A DNA stretch of 64,000 nt from positions 1 to 64,000 of the forward strand of contig JAHLEZ010000005.1 of the NCBI GenBank assembly GCA_020726505.1. Reading direction: 5' to 3'. Of the stretch, positions 47,031-59,189 are shown piece after piece (position 1 is the stretch's first letter; each line of letters begins with the position of its first letter). The notes below the pieces were generated by a model. It ran no database searches, was not told the origin of the DNA, and saw only the letters and a program-made list of their open reading frames with translations. The DNA comes from Leptodontidium sp. MPI-SDFR-AT-0119. Its lineage: Eukaryota; Ascomycota; Leotiomycetes; Helotiales; Leptodontidiaceae. Both the position numbers and the translations under genes were made by a program.

Positions 47031-48960
47031 ATGGGTCGTCAGTCTCGGATGAGATGGGACGGTACTTATAGTGGGGCTGGTGCTCAAAATGGTTGCAAAG
47101 GCTGTTTTCTAGTTAGCCAAGCAGCATGGGCATTTCAGCAACTCTGGGCTCACTTCAACGATGCTGAGGTGCGCGTCTTCATCTGTCCACCAAGCCGACC
47201 ATCAACTGGGGGTTCAGAAGGCCAATTCCAGTTGAGTTTATCGCAATTCCACTTTGGGTTATCGCATCAGACCCGAGGAATAAACGACCTCCAGGAGACA
47301 ATAACAATTCATGTCGCTCCTGGAGAACTTTCTCCATACCCGTCAATCCGCGCACAGACGTGTCTAGAGGCTGATTCTGGTTCCGAGGAGTCATTACGGA
47401 GACTGAAGATCTTGGTCGATGAGTGTCAAACACATCATACCCAATGCAACGTACCATTTGACACGCTTTTACCTGATCGACTGGTTCAAGTCCAGCTACT
47501 CGGTGGGTCCCACTTGCTCAGAGTCGTCGACAGTGAGGGTAAAACTGGTCAATACACGGCCTTGAGCCACTGCTGGGGTCAACCAGGGACCGTTCCACCT
47601 GTCAAATGCACAAAAGCTAGTCTCAAAAGCCAACAAGATTCCATTCCTTGGGACAGCCTTTCAAAAACTTTACAAAACGCAGTCATAATCACCCGCGCCC
47701 TTGGTATACAATACCTCTGGATCGACTCGCTTTGTATTATCCAAGACGACGAGGATGATTGGAGAGAGCAAGCGTGTCAGAGTAAGCCGAAGGCAATTCA
47801 GCTTCAATTGAAGAATATTAGAAAATGCCTACTAATTCCCACATCTAGTGGCTCGTATCTATTCCAATTCTGTAGTAAGTATTATAGCAACAAGAGCTTC
47901 TCATGGAGTTGAGGGGTGCTTTTCGCATCGAACGAAAGAACGCCCAGTGTTCGCATTGGCAAATGACACAACGCAAGCGACCTTCTATGCTCGATCGATA
48001 TGCTCCACGACTCATCATGCTCTCTACACAGCCGAAATTCCTCCAATGTCAAACTTGAGAAACTTCCCTCTGTATGAAAGGGCATGGTGTCTTCAGGAAC
48101 GCCTTCTATCCTCACGCCGTATCGAATATGGTGCGCAGGAACTAGTGTGGCAGTGCAACGAGTCCTTCAACTGCGAGTGTGATGAACAGCAACCAACAAC
48201 GAGAGACAATCTCAACATCAAACACCAAAGAGTTAAACACTCGCGTTCCATACGAGAGCGTAATGAGGTCTGGCTATTGATTCTCGAAAGCTATACCGCC
48301 GGAAAACTTACCAAAGAGAATGATATACTCCCAGCGCTCTCAGGCATTGCCTCCAAACTTCAAGATCTTGGCTTTGGAAGATATCTTGCTGGATTGTGGG
48401 AAGAAGATTTATTGCAGTGGCTTCTTTGGTATTCTGAGACGCCGGGGAAACAGCCAAGCTCGTACATAGCGCCTACTTGGTCCTGGGCAAGTAGAATTGG
48501 CCCGATCCGCATGTGGCATCTCGGAGATAACCTGCGAAGAAAGGATGATTCTGGAGCGAAGCCCTTGGTGGACATCTTGGAAGTTGAGTCGGAGACTAGA
48601 GACAACAATCCGTTCGGTGAAACATTAGGTGGATTTCTCAGACTAAGTGGGCGGATCGTTACGCTGAAGCTTCACAGTCAAGAGGACGGCGCAGCTGGTT
48701 ATCGGATACTCGAAACGGATATGGAGATACAAATCAAAATGGACACCTTGGAGGGCGAGACCCCAGATCTTCCTGTTTCGTACTTGTTTACGCCCTTGGT
48801 TACGACTTATACTTTTGGCACAAGCATTCGAATAATTGCTCTTCTTATCGAGAATGTAAGAGAGGGAGTGCACAGACGGATTGGTTATTTGCGGACGCTT
48901 CATGCTGTGGAAATTTCTCTGTTGGAGCGGTTCTCTATAGAAGACTTCACGATTATTTGA
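47031..48960 (+). CDS. HET-domain protein, second copy
   Basis: Two exons, 47031-47781 and 47849-48960, in phase (A|TG across the intron), 620 residues. HET motifs: YTALSHCWG, the LWIDSLCIIQDD..DW block, MARIYSNSVVSI and RAWCLQERLL, with WSWAS later. This is the longer-spaced HET subtype of fungal incompatibility proteins. The N-terminal 100 residues (GCKGC...) do not match the domain. The ATG sits 22 bp after a MITE end, so the natural start or an upstream exon may have been displaced. Function as a cell-death trigger is family-based inference. Confidence 0.88.
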
Positions 48961-49305
48961 CTACCATTGTGAATCCTAATTTAAATAATATGTCTGGGCT
49001 CATACTTTGATTTCATTTATTCGGAATGTTGAACAGAGAACTAATACGATCTTATCTTTACCCCTTCTAGGACGATACCCCTTCCAGGACGAAACCTCAT
49101 TTGGGTATCACCTCAAGACACCAGATGTCTTTTAGTTGTACACATATGGTTTCAAAGAGATTAACATTTAGTGTTCTTCGTGTACGTTAGATTCTCTACA
49201 AAGCATATTAAATTCGTTTCTTTTTTATATAAAAGACAAAAAGCATTATGTATACGCTTATTTAACTTTAGCTCTTAAAGCTAATATTAAAAAATAACTT
49301 TCAAT
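48961..49305. other. Intergenic between convergent genes
   Basis: AT-rich 3' flanks of the second HET gene and of the alpha-glucosidase gene, which face each other. No gene. Confidence 0.5.
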
Positions 49306-51872
49306 TTAAAAAACAAAAGTAAAAACTTCACGTCCTCTTGAGTTTGTCTTCCTTTTACAATTCACCACAGATCGCTTCTCGCCCACAGGCAAAATAATAT
49401 CAAGTTCTTTCCACGCCGGAACATACTCCCCCTCAATCTTCAACCCCACCGAGATCTCCTCGCTTGAACTGTACGTCAAAGTAAACTTGGAAATGTTAGG
49501 CCGGGCCGATATCCCATCATCTTCATACCAAGTACAAGAACCACTCCCTTGTGCAGGAAATATCTCCACTGCACGGTAGTCGTCCTCAACTGCATTAGGA
49601 GATGGGAATCTATGATCACCTGCTGACCGAGTTTGGAGATCCTTCCCGACGACAATTCCGCCACCGACTCGAGCAAGCAGAGGAATGCTCTCTTGCCATG
49701 GAGAGTCAATCTCCACCCATTGTCCTCCTGCGAAGTGCTGGTGTGGTGCGTTGAGATTCAAGTAACCCTCGTCATTCTTGGGCAGGTACATCCGAGCAGT
49801 AGAGTTCCCGGGTTCGTATACACCACCAACGAGAATCGTATCTCCCAACCAATACTGAGTCTCACCAGCCATAACTTCAGGAGTCCAAACTTCGGGATCA
49901 GACTCATAGCCCCATCCAATCCACCTCTGAGGAGCGAGTGCAGTCAAATGACTCTCCAGCATCAAAGAGTAGAGATATGGGATCAGCTCATATCGGCGCT
50001 TGATGGCATTCCGGATGAGAGGAGTTATCTCGGGATACATCCATGGTTCAATGACTCCGCCGATGGTATTGTCATTCTCATCAGTCTTGAAACAATTGAT
50101 CGCGAATCGTTGAGAGTGAATTCCCAATTGAATCCAACGAAGAAGAAGTTCAGGTGTAGGTTGTGGACCTTCAAACCCTCCGATATCATGACCGTAGCAC
50201 TAAACAGTCAGCATTATCCACCACCAACGCGGAGAAAACTTACCTGAATCAAGCTAATTCCAGCATTGAGTGAAAGAGAATTGGCACCCTTCATCCCATC
50301 CCAACTCGTCACATTATCTCCAGCCCAAGAACTTGCCGCATACCGCATTGTTCCAGCAGTGGCAGAGCGAGTCAAAACGAAAGGTCGAACATCCGGCTCC
50401 AACTCAATAAGAGCATCATGAGAGGACTTCCCCATCAACTCAGTATGTAGACTTCGTCCCCACAATCCAACATGACTGCCGAATTCTGAAGGTCTCCCAT
50501 CAAGTGCACACTGCCAGTCGTCATCAGGGATCGTATACTCATTGTTGTCGTTCCAGATGCCTTCAATCCCACATTTCCGGAGAGCCTTCACCCCCTCATA
50601 CCACCAATTAAATCCTGCCTCGGAAGTGAAATCGATATGACCACCCTCTCCACTCTCACCTCCACCAGCACTCCAAAGTCGAGCAACGCCTGACTGTTTC
50701 GTCCTGGGATCGGTAAACAGAGCACCAGAAGCAACAAGCTTGGGATATTCCGGGTGGTTGGCCAGAACATAAGGCTTGACATTAGCGATAATCCGGATAC
50801 CCTCCTCGTGGTACTTCGCAACAAATCCCTCTGGATCGGGGAACCGGTGACGATTCCAGGTGAAGACATTCCGGGTCTTCGGTTCTGTCTCTGCTACCGT
50901 ATAGCCCGAGGACATCTGAAATGCCGAGCAGGGAATATCGTGCTTCTTGAGCTTGGCCGCGAATTCCATCAAGGCATCCGAGGCTCGTGGCTCATCCAAC
51001 ATTGAATACTTCATTCCACCTGCAATGTATCCAAACGCCCATCTTGGTACGAGCAAGGGATACCCGACAAGGTCTGCGTATATTCTCACAACATCCTGAA
51101 TTGTCTTTCCCACCATCAGGTATTCTTCCAACCCGCCATAATCTTGTCGGTACACCTTGAAATGTCCCCATAGCCCGTCGATCTCCGATCCAACAGCATA
51201 TGTTCCACGACTGTGCGATGTCGAAAAGATACCGACACAGCCTTCAGGTGTTGCATTGATGAGCAGAGGTATGTGCTTGTATAGAGGATCCGTACGGTAA
51301 ATGTCGTACCCAAAGCAGTCGGTGACAGAAAGTATGAAGTTTCTGTTTGACAAATTCATTGGCGCTGCCTTCTCCCCCAAGCCCACATGCAGTGTATCTC
51401 TCTTATATCGTGTATAGTGCGCAATACCGGTAGCATCGGCAACATATGATCGAAATTCGAGGTCGCGGTGAATTGGGGTTGTTTGGCCATCGAGCTGCAG
51501 AGACACAAGCGGAGGGCCACTCCAGTCGACTGTTGCCGTGACTCCTCCAAGGTTAATCGTTTTGTGCGATTCCGAAGACTTCGAAGTTACCGTCGTGCCA
51601 CCAAGATTAGGGGCTGGTCGAGGGGTGCTTGGGTGAGGGGGTAGAGGATGGGTTTTCGAGGAGAACGACGTTCGAAAGAGACCTGGACGAAGAGCCTCAA
51701 AGGTAAACTTGAATGGCGAATCTCCATCGGCAGACACGAGGGTCACGTCTGTTGACGCAGAGCTTGGGGCTTGCCCATTTTCTTGGACAACAGTGTAGTC
51801 TCGTGGAATGTACTCGCGTTGAGGCATCTTGAACAAGTTGATTTGGAAAGAGAATTGCAGGCAGGCACGCAA
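49306..51872 (-). CDS. GH31 alpha-glucosidase, no clear signal peptide
   Basis: Exons 51872-50244 and 50199-49306 in phase, 840 residues (or 825 from the ATG at 51827, MPQREYI, which I prefer). The catalytic nucleophile is the Asp of GIWNDNNEY (near residue 426 from the second start) and the acid/base Asp lies in AGDN (near 504); GYGHDIGGF-type residues follow. The N-terminal beta-domain and the C-terminal MYLP/GGQWVEI/GGGIV blocks are in place. The preferred start lacks a signal peptide, so a cytoplasmic or intracellular enzyme is likely; the longer start adds a hydrophobic stretch that would change that. GH31 enzymes release glucose from maltose, starch oligomers or related sugars. Confidence 0.92.
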
Positions 51873-52561
51873 GCAATCGAAGAGACAAGATGGGAGAAGG
51901 GCTACTTATGTACTGAATTGTTGCTACTCGCAAGTCATAAACTAGAGCATCACCTACCTATTGCCGAGTCAGAATCGCTGTGTTGGCACTCTACGGTCGG
52001 GAGCATCCCGAGGAGGTGAAGCTATTGATAATTGTTCGGCAGCCAAGGACGCTAGTCGGCTCAACTCCGAATGGCTGGTGAGACCTCCACGTCCAGTGTT
52101 TGGAGTCGCTTATTTAGTCTCCCCGGACTTCATTGTTTAGAACGTCGTTCGACCATAAACCCCACCATACCCCACGTTCGAGTCATTTGCAATGACAATC
52201 CAAACGGAAAACCGACTTGCTCTCCTTAATAACCTTCGGATTAGCAACAGAATTCCGAGAAACCGAGCCAAGCAAAGCGTCGATGTCCCAAGAAAAGCTT
52301 GGGAGATGTCCAGGCTACCCCAGAATCCCCTTATTCCCCAGACATGCAAGAGAAAGTCCGTTAAATCTCGCCCCCAACCCTGGCCAAACCTCCCAGCTGG
52401 AATTTTCTGTAGATATGAAGCCAAGCCCATCTCTGATGTTCAGAAACCAGCTCTCCATTGTTCCCCAACCCGACGACCTATAAGCCACCCCCCACCCAGC
52501 TGCTTTGAAGTGTTCAGCAATTACGGACTTGATATCTCTCTCTTTGAACGCAGCCGAACTG
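51873..52561. other. Intergenic between divergent genes
   Basis: Promoter region shared by the alpha-glucosidase (-) and the decayed transporter (+). Frames are short and without motifs. Confidence 0.45.
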
Positions 52562-53870
52562 TCAGGCCATAAGCAAACCGTCGAGACAGTCGAAAATGCT
52601 CCCAAGCAACCACCAAATGCTCGAGGCAAAGATCGTGCTGCCGAGTTTCTCAGCAATGCCACCGAATAGGTCATTGTTTCGGAGGCCAACAATAAACGAA
52701 TCTTGCGAAGAATCGATCTCACAGTCTTCCCTATCATGCTCCGCGTCTACTTTCTCCAACAGCTAGACGGATGGACCTGCTCTCATACTAGTGTGTTTGG
52801 TTTCGTCGAGGATGCCAATCTCAAGTACTCCTGGCTCGGCCCCATCGTCTACATCCCTCAACTTGTCATGCAGCCTCTAATCGTGTATGTTCTAGTAAAG
52901 TAACTTACTGGCAAGTTTTCAGGTACCGTGGCGTTCTGCTGGGGCGTTGTTCTGTGCTGTATGGTGGTCACCCATAACTTCCAAGGACTCTTCACTGCAC
53001 GCGTTTTTAAGTGAACAAACCAACAGGTATGCGGCATAATATTCCATGAACGGTGTAACTAACATCGTATGTCCTCCTCTTGCCCACTATCAGCTTTCAC
53101 CTGCTCACCCGATCTATCTTAGCAGTCTCCTCAGCTATGGCTTTGGCCACATCAATTCTGGAGTGGTGCATTCATATCAGGTGTGTTCATCGAACTCCTC
53201 CGCATGGCGAACCCCACTCATAACTTCTCAGATCAATTTTCTTGCATGTGGTCTCCTCACTGTCGTCTTCCGTGTCATTGTCTTGTAAGTTCCATTATCA
53301 CAGAAAGTATTGTCAAGGGCTGACAGCTTCAGTATTTTCATGCCAGACTCCCCAGTCGACGCGAAGTTCCTCAACAAACATGGTAAATTACTGGCGGTCG
53401 AACGATTAAGGGCAAACCAAAAGGTGTTGTCTCAACCACATGGAAATGGGAACATGTAATCAAAAGTTCATTGGATATCAATACATGGTGCTGGTTTGCT
53501 CTGATATTCTCCATCTCGTCAATATCAAATGCTCTTCCAGTAAGCCTGGTACTGACCAAGATGGAGTCCAAAGTGGAGGTATCACACCTTTCGGCCCACA
53601 AATCATCAGCCCATTCGGTTTCGACAAGTTCAAGACGATTTTGCCAAACATGCCATTTGGAGCCATGCAGATGATCGCAACAATGGGTGGAGTGTAGCTG
53701 GCTACAAGATTGAAGAATAAGGGCCCTGTCCTCGCTCTGCTTTGTATCCCACCTATCATTGGCATCATGATGCTCCTGTGCCTTCACCATACACCTGGTA
53801 ACTGAGGTCCTCATTCGGTTGGATACTACTTGGTACGCTATCTCTCTTGACAAGAGACATCCGCGCTGTA
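52562..53870 (+). pseudogene. Decayed MFS transporter, allantoate-permease type
   Basis: Segments in order match a Dal5-like major facilitator transporter: a RRIDLTVFPIM start, then VYFLQQLD, SVFGFVEDANL and YSWLGPIVY; then FCWGVVLCCMVVTHNFQGL; then LSYGFGHINSG; DSPVDAKFL and AVERLRANQ; NTWCWFALIFSI; GGITPFGPQIISPFGFDKF and MPFGAMQMIATMGG; and GPVLALLCIPPIIG. Stops at 52667-52669, 52901-52903, 53695-53697 and 53803-53805 and frame changes interrupt it. Such transporters take up allantoate, ureido acids, dipeptides or vitamins. Its C-terminus is absent here; a similar C-terminus appears at 59190-59812. Confidence 0.85.
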
Positions 53871-54430
53871 GCTAACTGCTGACATAGATCCCATTTTACC
53901 TTAGTAGTACAGCCTATCCCCATCACTGACAAGAAATTATTTTGTTGCCTGCATGCGAATTTTGCCGAAAATCTTTCTATGATTATTTGTCAGCAAAGCA
54001 TTTTTCGGTCTTCTTCCCGATGAAGGGTCGGCATTGATATCTGAATGAAAGCTGAATGTTTCGAGATTTCCCAGTCACATAAATCCCGGCTTCTGAGAAT
54101 AGCAAAACATAGTTCTGAGTAGTCTCAAGAGTATAAGATTAGTGAATCGTAATTCCGTATCTTACTTTGGCTAGCAGGAAAACTGTTAGCGAGAGAAAGC
54201 CGTCAACGTCAGTCAGTATCTGGCGCTTGTACTTCTTTCTTTTCGTCGCTTTCGGCTGCAAGTCCATTTTAGCTACACTATCGGAAGCAGATAGGTCTAG
54301 GCTTGATGGAGTTATCATTTGAGGAATAATGAGGTGTTTGGTTACTCTGTTGTTATTACGACGTACACATAAGAGTAGAATCCAAGTTATGTTTACGTGG
54401 TTTGGCAATGAATCAAACTATTCATCCAAC
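53871..54430. other. Intergenic
   Basis: Contains one 89-residue minus-strand frame (54139-54408) with a Lys-rich stretch and no known domain. Not counted as a gene. Confidence 0.35.
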
Positions 54431-56777
54431 CTAATCTTGAGCAGGTAGCTGCCACACTGCCAGCCCTGCGCTAGGAATATCTCCAGACTCTCCAAGAAGT
54501 AACTCAGCGCCCGTTACATTTGGCGACGCCACACTCTCCAGTCCGTAGTTAAAAACCCAGAGCAGGTCACCCCTCCTCGCCAACCTAAGCGAATCACCAA
54601 GATCATTATCTTGACTCGCTGCTTTCCCGGTGAGGTCGGTCAGGTTGTTGCTAGCCGCGATTTCGCCGAGATATGCAATCAGTAGCTCGACGGGCGGCTT
54701 GAACGCAATGTAGTGCAACCCATCCTTGGTGCACGCTGCCGGGCGCCCCAATAGGTGTCGCGTGGTGTATGTGATAGTCACGTTGCTGGACTGGTTACCA
54801 CGCGTGCAAGCCAGGTTTTCTTCCCACCCGGATATGTTGTACGGGGTACTAGCGTAGGTGACGCCGCTGTGGGCATAGTCAGGCGGGGTTTCGACGCGGG
54901 AGACTCGCATTGGGAGGCGTTGCCCCAGCGTGCCGTTTCCAGGGTTAAGGTTCAAGTCTGCGCTAAGTGCAGCGGTTTTGGATCCGGTATGGGGGCCGAA
55001 TACCACGGGGCCTGAATATGAGGCTAATGCAGTGTTAAAGGCCTCGTGGATGAAGGGCATGCTGGGAACTACGACCATTTTGTAATTGTCGAGCGCCTGT
55101 TCCGGCGAAATCACGTCGATGGAGAGCCCAAGACGGCGGAGAGCAGAGTAAAAACGGTAGACGACATCGAAGTACTGGCACGCATGCTACGTTAGTCTAG
55201 GAGTAACTCCGAAGCCGAAAGTGCCCCAATAGCAACAATGCAGCTTGATTTGTCTGTGAGATACGAGGATGGGCTGAAAGAGATGACAAGAGAGAGAGAG
55301 GAAAAACCAACACACTGACTTGAGTATTTGGGGACGATCCTCCACTGTATGGTACGAGATCCCACATCCAGTTCGAGATGTAGTCGAAGACTAACGCAAC
55401 ATCTCCCTGTCCACCATCACTGATACCTGCATCTCGCAGTATTGGCAAGTCCTCATCGGCTACCATCTGCAGCTCCGAAAAGCCCACATCTGGCATGTTA
55501 TCGGATGTAAACAGCCCAGAAAGTGGTTGTTCTTGGGCATACGGAACTTGACGGAAACGAAAGTAATTAACCATGTCGCCTGACGCCGCGAATGTCTCGT
55601 GTGTCCACAATCGCACCATTCCCGGAAGAGGTGAAACCCTGTAAGTATTCCAGCTAAGTACTCCTGGTTGCATCTCCATAATGCCAAATGGTCCCGCTGT
55701 GGTTCCGTAAGCTGACCCTGAAATGGAGCGGTAGAGTGCGTGATGGAAAGCCTGATAGTCGATTATCCCGGTGCGCAAATACGCTGTTTCTTGCTCCGGT
55801 GATAGCCAACTAAACTGCTGAGTGGCACCGAGAGGGTACTCATCGTATGTAGCAAAATCAAGGCCGACTTCTCGTCCGAACTTGTAATGGTCAAAGTCGA
55901 AAAACGGCATCATGAAGTTCGTCGTGATGGCTTGATTAGGGGCGTATTGCCTCAAGATCTGGACTTGCTCTTTGGCGAAATCAATGACCATGTCCGAACT
56001 GAAGACGTTCCAATCCAGAGTGTGAAGACTGTTCGGGGCAGCAACCTCCAGCATCGGGGAGTGAACGGTCTCGAAACTGGCGTATTGGGATGACCAGAAG
56101 ACACGCCCTTGAATGCGGTTCATGTTTTCAATGGTTCCATATTTCTGCTGGAGCCAGATTCGAAATCTGCTGACGGCATTGTGGTCGTAGGTTCGAGTAG
56201 TGTCGTGGCATCCGAACTCATTGTCTAACTGCCATGCGACCACGTTCGAATTGTTTCCGTAACGCTGGGCAAGCGTCCGCGTGATGTTCTGGCTCAAGGT
56301 ACGGTAGTCAAACGAGGAGAAGCTGTAATGTCGCCGCGAACCAAACAGTTTGGTCGTGTTGGTTTTATCGACGAACGCGACGTCATATTTTTCGGTGAGC
56401 CAATTGGGTGGCGTCGCGGTAGGGGTTCCAATAATAGCCTTGAGATTGTATCGACCAAGCAGCTCGACGGTCTGATCGAGAAGAGTAAAGTTATACTGTC
56501 CCTCTGTTGGCTCTAGGACGGCCCAGTCAAATTCATTAACACGGACATATGAGATATTGGCATCCCGCATCCGAGCTACATCAGGCTCCCACATAGACTC
56601 TGGCCAATGCGATGGGTAGTAGTCAACAGCGAGGTGAAGTCCTCCTGGCCAGCGACTCCGAGAAGGCGTGAAAGGGTCGCTTCCCGATCGTGACGCAAGG
56701 TCAACATTGTCGCCAGTCACTCCAGCAGCCAGGACGGCACCGACTGAGAGGAACCAACGCATGTTGGTAGTGGGCAT
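54431..56777 (-). CDS. Secreted GH42 beta-galactosidase
   Basis: Exons 56777-55320 and about 55174-54431 (acceptor at 55174 or 55186), in phase, 733-737 residues. A signal peptide covers about 22 residues (ends GVTG). GH42 signatures: GLHLAVDYYPSHWPE, NISYVRVNEFDWAVLEP, AWQLDNEFGCH with acid/base Glu near residue 187, and GIMEMQPG with the nucleophile Glu near 368. The C-terminal half is the beta-sandwich and jelly-roll region expected for GH42. The enzyme removes beta-galactose, for example from plant galactan. GH42 is overwhelmingly bacterial in the literature I know, so acquisition from bacteria is a real possibility. Flanked by a dead transporter on the left and a BTB pseudogene on the right. 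Confidence 0.9.
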
Positions 56778-57319
56778 TTACTTCGATGTAGAGATGAAGA
56801 TCGCGTCTGCCAGCTGCTGGACTGGGTTGAGATGGGTTGGGTCGAGTCGGGTCATTCATGTATATATATAAATATACAGGACGGTTGCCAATATGTACAA
56901 CAAGAGACTCTCATCGTTGGACCGCCTTTATGCTTGCTTCTCCGCTAACCTAGAATGATTTTCATTGTACCGATGGGAATTTAAAATGGTTCTGGTCAGT
57001 GGTCCCCTGGCAACGTAGGAAGGAAGGATATTCTTCTTCCAATCAACGATTTGAAATTCTAGAAATTCCCCCATAAATTGCCTCAACTATTATGCATGGC
57101 AGATACTTGAGGTTCTGTGAATTCGTGGATAGATTTTTATTTGGATAAGCTTGGACGCCGAGACGAGCTTGATCTGCGCGGGGGCGGGGTACAAGTAGCA
57201 AATGAGGGAAACCGGTACGAGTACGAGTATGGTCAAAAAAGCGAAGCAATACGAGTGAGTGAACAAGGCACCCAAGTATCTTTAATTCTTTCGTTGTTAA
57301 CAAGCGGCGTCGTCAAAGG

Positions 57320-57563
57320 GGTCGGGGAAGCTAAAAACCGGGGGAAGCTGAAGGTCGGGGAAGCTGAAGATCGGGGAAGCTAAGAATCGGGGAAGCTGCT
57401 CTGTACAGGGGATAGCAAATGTTAAATGGTGGTCGAGCCAATTAAAGAGCAAGATCTAGTATCTTGACTAGATGATTGGTTTGTACAGGCTCAAAGCCCC
57501 ACCGCAACTGGTGACATTTAACATCTGCTACGGCCTGTAGGTAGTAAAGATCGGGGAAGCTAA
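57320..57563 (+). repeat. GATCGGGGAAGCTAA tandem array split by a MITE
   Basis: About five copies of a 15-bp GATCGGGGAAGCTAA-type unit run to 57398, and one more copy (57548-57563) lies on the far side of a small inverted-repeat element. The insertion appears to sit inside the array. Confidence 0.8.
57404..57539. mobile_element. MITE, family C
   Basis: Inverted ends TACAGGGGATAGCAAATGTTAAATG (left) and the same with TACAGGCCGTAGCAGATGTTAAATG on the reverse strand (right), with TA at both ends; 136 bp with no frame. Interrupts the tandem array around it. Confidence 0.8.
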
Positions 57564-57704
57564 AAACGTAGCCGAAGATACCAACTACAAGGAGCGAGAT
57601 TCGATTCCCCATGGTTTTCAAGGTTTAAAGAACAACCTATTTAACTCGGGGCGAGTTGTAACCGAGCTACTTTTGGTTGCGCTTTCAAATAAGCCCATTT
57701 TTAT

Positions 57705-58956
57705 TTAATTAGGTTCGTTAAAAGAAGGAAAGAAAGAAAAGAAAAGAAAACAAAGACCGGCTCGTGAAAGATCTTGGCATTCCTGGTGACAACATTCTCG
57801 GTGGAAATTGACCCGAACCCAGCAACTGCGATCGACCTTTTTCTGACACGGCTTTAGGTCTTGGAGCTTGTTACAAATACGAAGGGCAAAGGCCGCTTTG
57901 AGCTCGGGTATACCATCGTATGGAGTCGAACTATCCAAATACGTGTACCGTGCAAGATCAATAATTTCTTGAACCTTGGGCGCATCGAGGCGTATTGACT
58001 CGCCATTTGTCTACTAAGACATATGGGGAAGTATGAACAAGAAGGACCTCATCACTGCTCTTACTTAATTAGACTATTGTTTATCGAGGACTTGTAGGTA
58101 CAAAGGTGAGATCAAGATTCGATGAGAGAATTAAATATATCGGATGCAGATGTCGGTGGCTCTGGACCAGACCTGTACAAGTTAAGCGGGCCATTCTTGG
58201 ATGTCTTCCTTTTCTTCGATCGAACTTCAAACAACCATTCGTCCTCGGGCTCTAGTGCGGAGGTACGGGGTGCGGGAGGGGCTACGGAGGAACGTGGCGC
58301 GAAGGAAGATCCCCATCTATTAAGCACTCGAGGCTCTTGCGATGACGATTCTGCCTCTACAACCGCTTGAGCCGTAAAGCCCTTCGAGATTGAATAATCT
58401 CCTGTATAGGCGAAGTGAGCAAACCGTATGAATGTTCCTTTATCCACGTCATCCACATAGATTCGCCGGCTACGCTCTCCGCCATCTCTCCTATCGACTA
58501 CAATAAAAAGTGGCCGATTAAGGCAGGTGCAGAATACCAAAGTCAACGTACCAAAGGAACAATTTCTCGACACACAATAAATTAAATCAATACTTGTCTT
58601 CTAGATCTCTTCGAAAATAGCTCTTCGATCTTTTCCTAGCCTTTTATTTATTTTTTATTAGAGTATCGTGGCTAAAAACACGATATTCTCGTATCTAAGT
58701 ATCTCGCCAAAATCGGCCACCTTTTACTGCAGTCGATAGCTCTCCCCGTATGAGCGCAGCTAGTGCAGGGGATTGCTCTGCGAGTACCGCCTCGTGGACC
58801 ACAATTGGAGCCTCGTCGGGCCCGATAATAAACTTAAAAGGGCGAGAAATGAGTATCCTACGAGAGAGATGTATTAGTTCGATAACTATAAAGTCTATGA
58901 GGAAGTAAATTACAAACCGTGGAAGATAGGAAATACTCTTCAAACGTAGCCGGCAT
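57705..58956 (-). pseudogene. BTB/POZ-domain protein with a MITE inserted
   Basis: Starting from the ATG at 58956 (MPATFEEYFLSS), the BTB fold continues in RPFKFIIGPDEAPIVVHEAVLAEQSPALAALIRGEL. A MITE (58492-58738) follows. After it come RRIYVDDVDKGTFIRFAHFAYTGDYS (the second half of BTB), a Ser/Pro/Lys-rich linker, then LLVHTSPYVLVDKWRV and LDAPKVQEIIDLARYTYL, the C-terminal BTB extension, ending before 57705. The frame also shifts at several joins, including between the two BTB halves, after allowing for the MITE, and one segment of the C-terminus is deleted. BTB proteins serve as adaptors, for example for cullin-3 ligases. Confidence 0.78.
58492..58738. mobile_element. MITE, family D, inside BTB pseudogene
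   Basis: Near-perfect inverted ends, CTATCGACTACAATAAAAAG and CTATCGACTGCAGTAAAAGG on opposite strands, both continuing to GTGGCCGAT. Flanked by TA; 247 bp including TA. The interruption lies exactly where the two halves of the BTB domain separate. Confidence 0.85.
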
Positions 58957-59189
58957 ATTGACTTTGAGCTAAAAATAGGTATTTTGACTATTCAGTATCA
59001 GCCTTCAAAGATTGAGGAGGATAATCATCGGAGACATATGAGTATTACAATTGTGGTGCGTTAATCCATCAACTCGCTTCCTTGTGGGAAGCTCCAAAGG
59101 CTCAATTTATCGGCACGTGCAGCTGCTATCGTCGCCATGAAATGAAGTGAAATTACATTTCGCGGTGGCATAATCCTCGACTGAGTGCT

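Larger units (their letters stand above)
56778..57704. other. Intergenic with tandem repeat and MITE
   Basis: The GH42 promoter is at the left. The rest holds a tandem array and a MITE, described separately. No gene. Confidence 0.6.

Noticed and set aside
47179..47457. 92-residue minus-strand frame
   Set aside because: Antisense to the first exon of the second HET gene.
57590..57615. A TTCGATTCC element resembling a tRNA B box
   Set aside because: No matching A box or cloverleaf arms could be drawn upstream.
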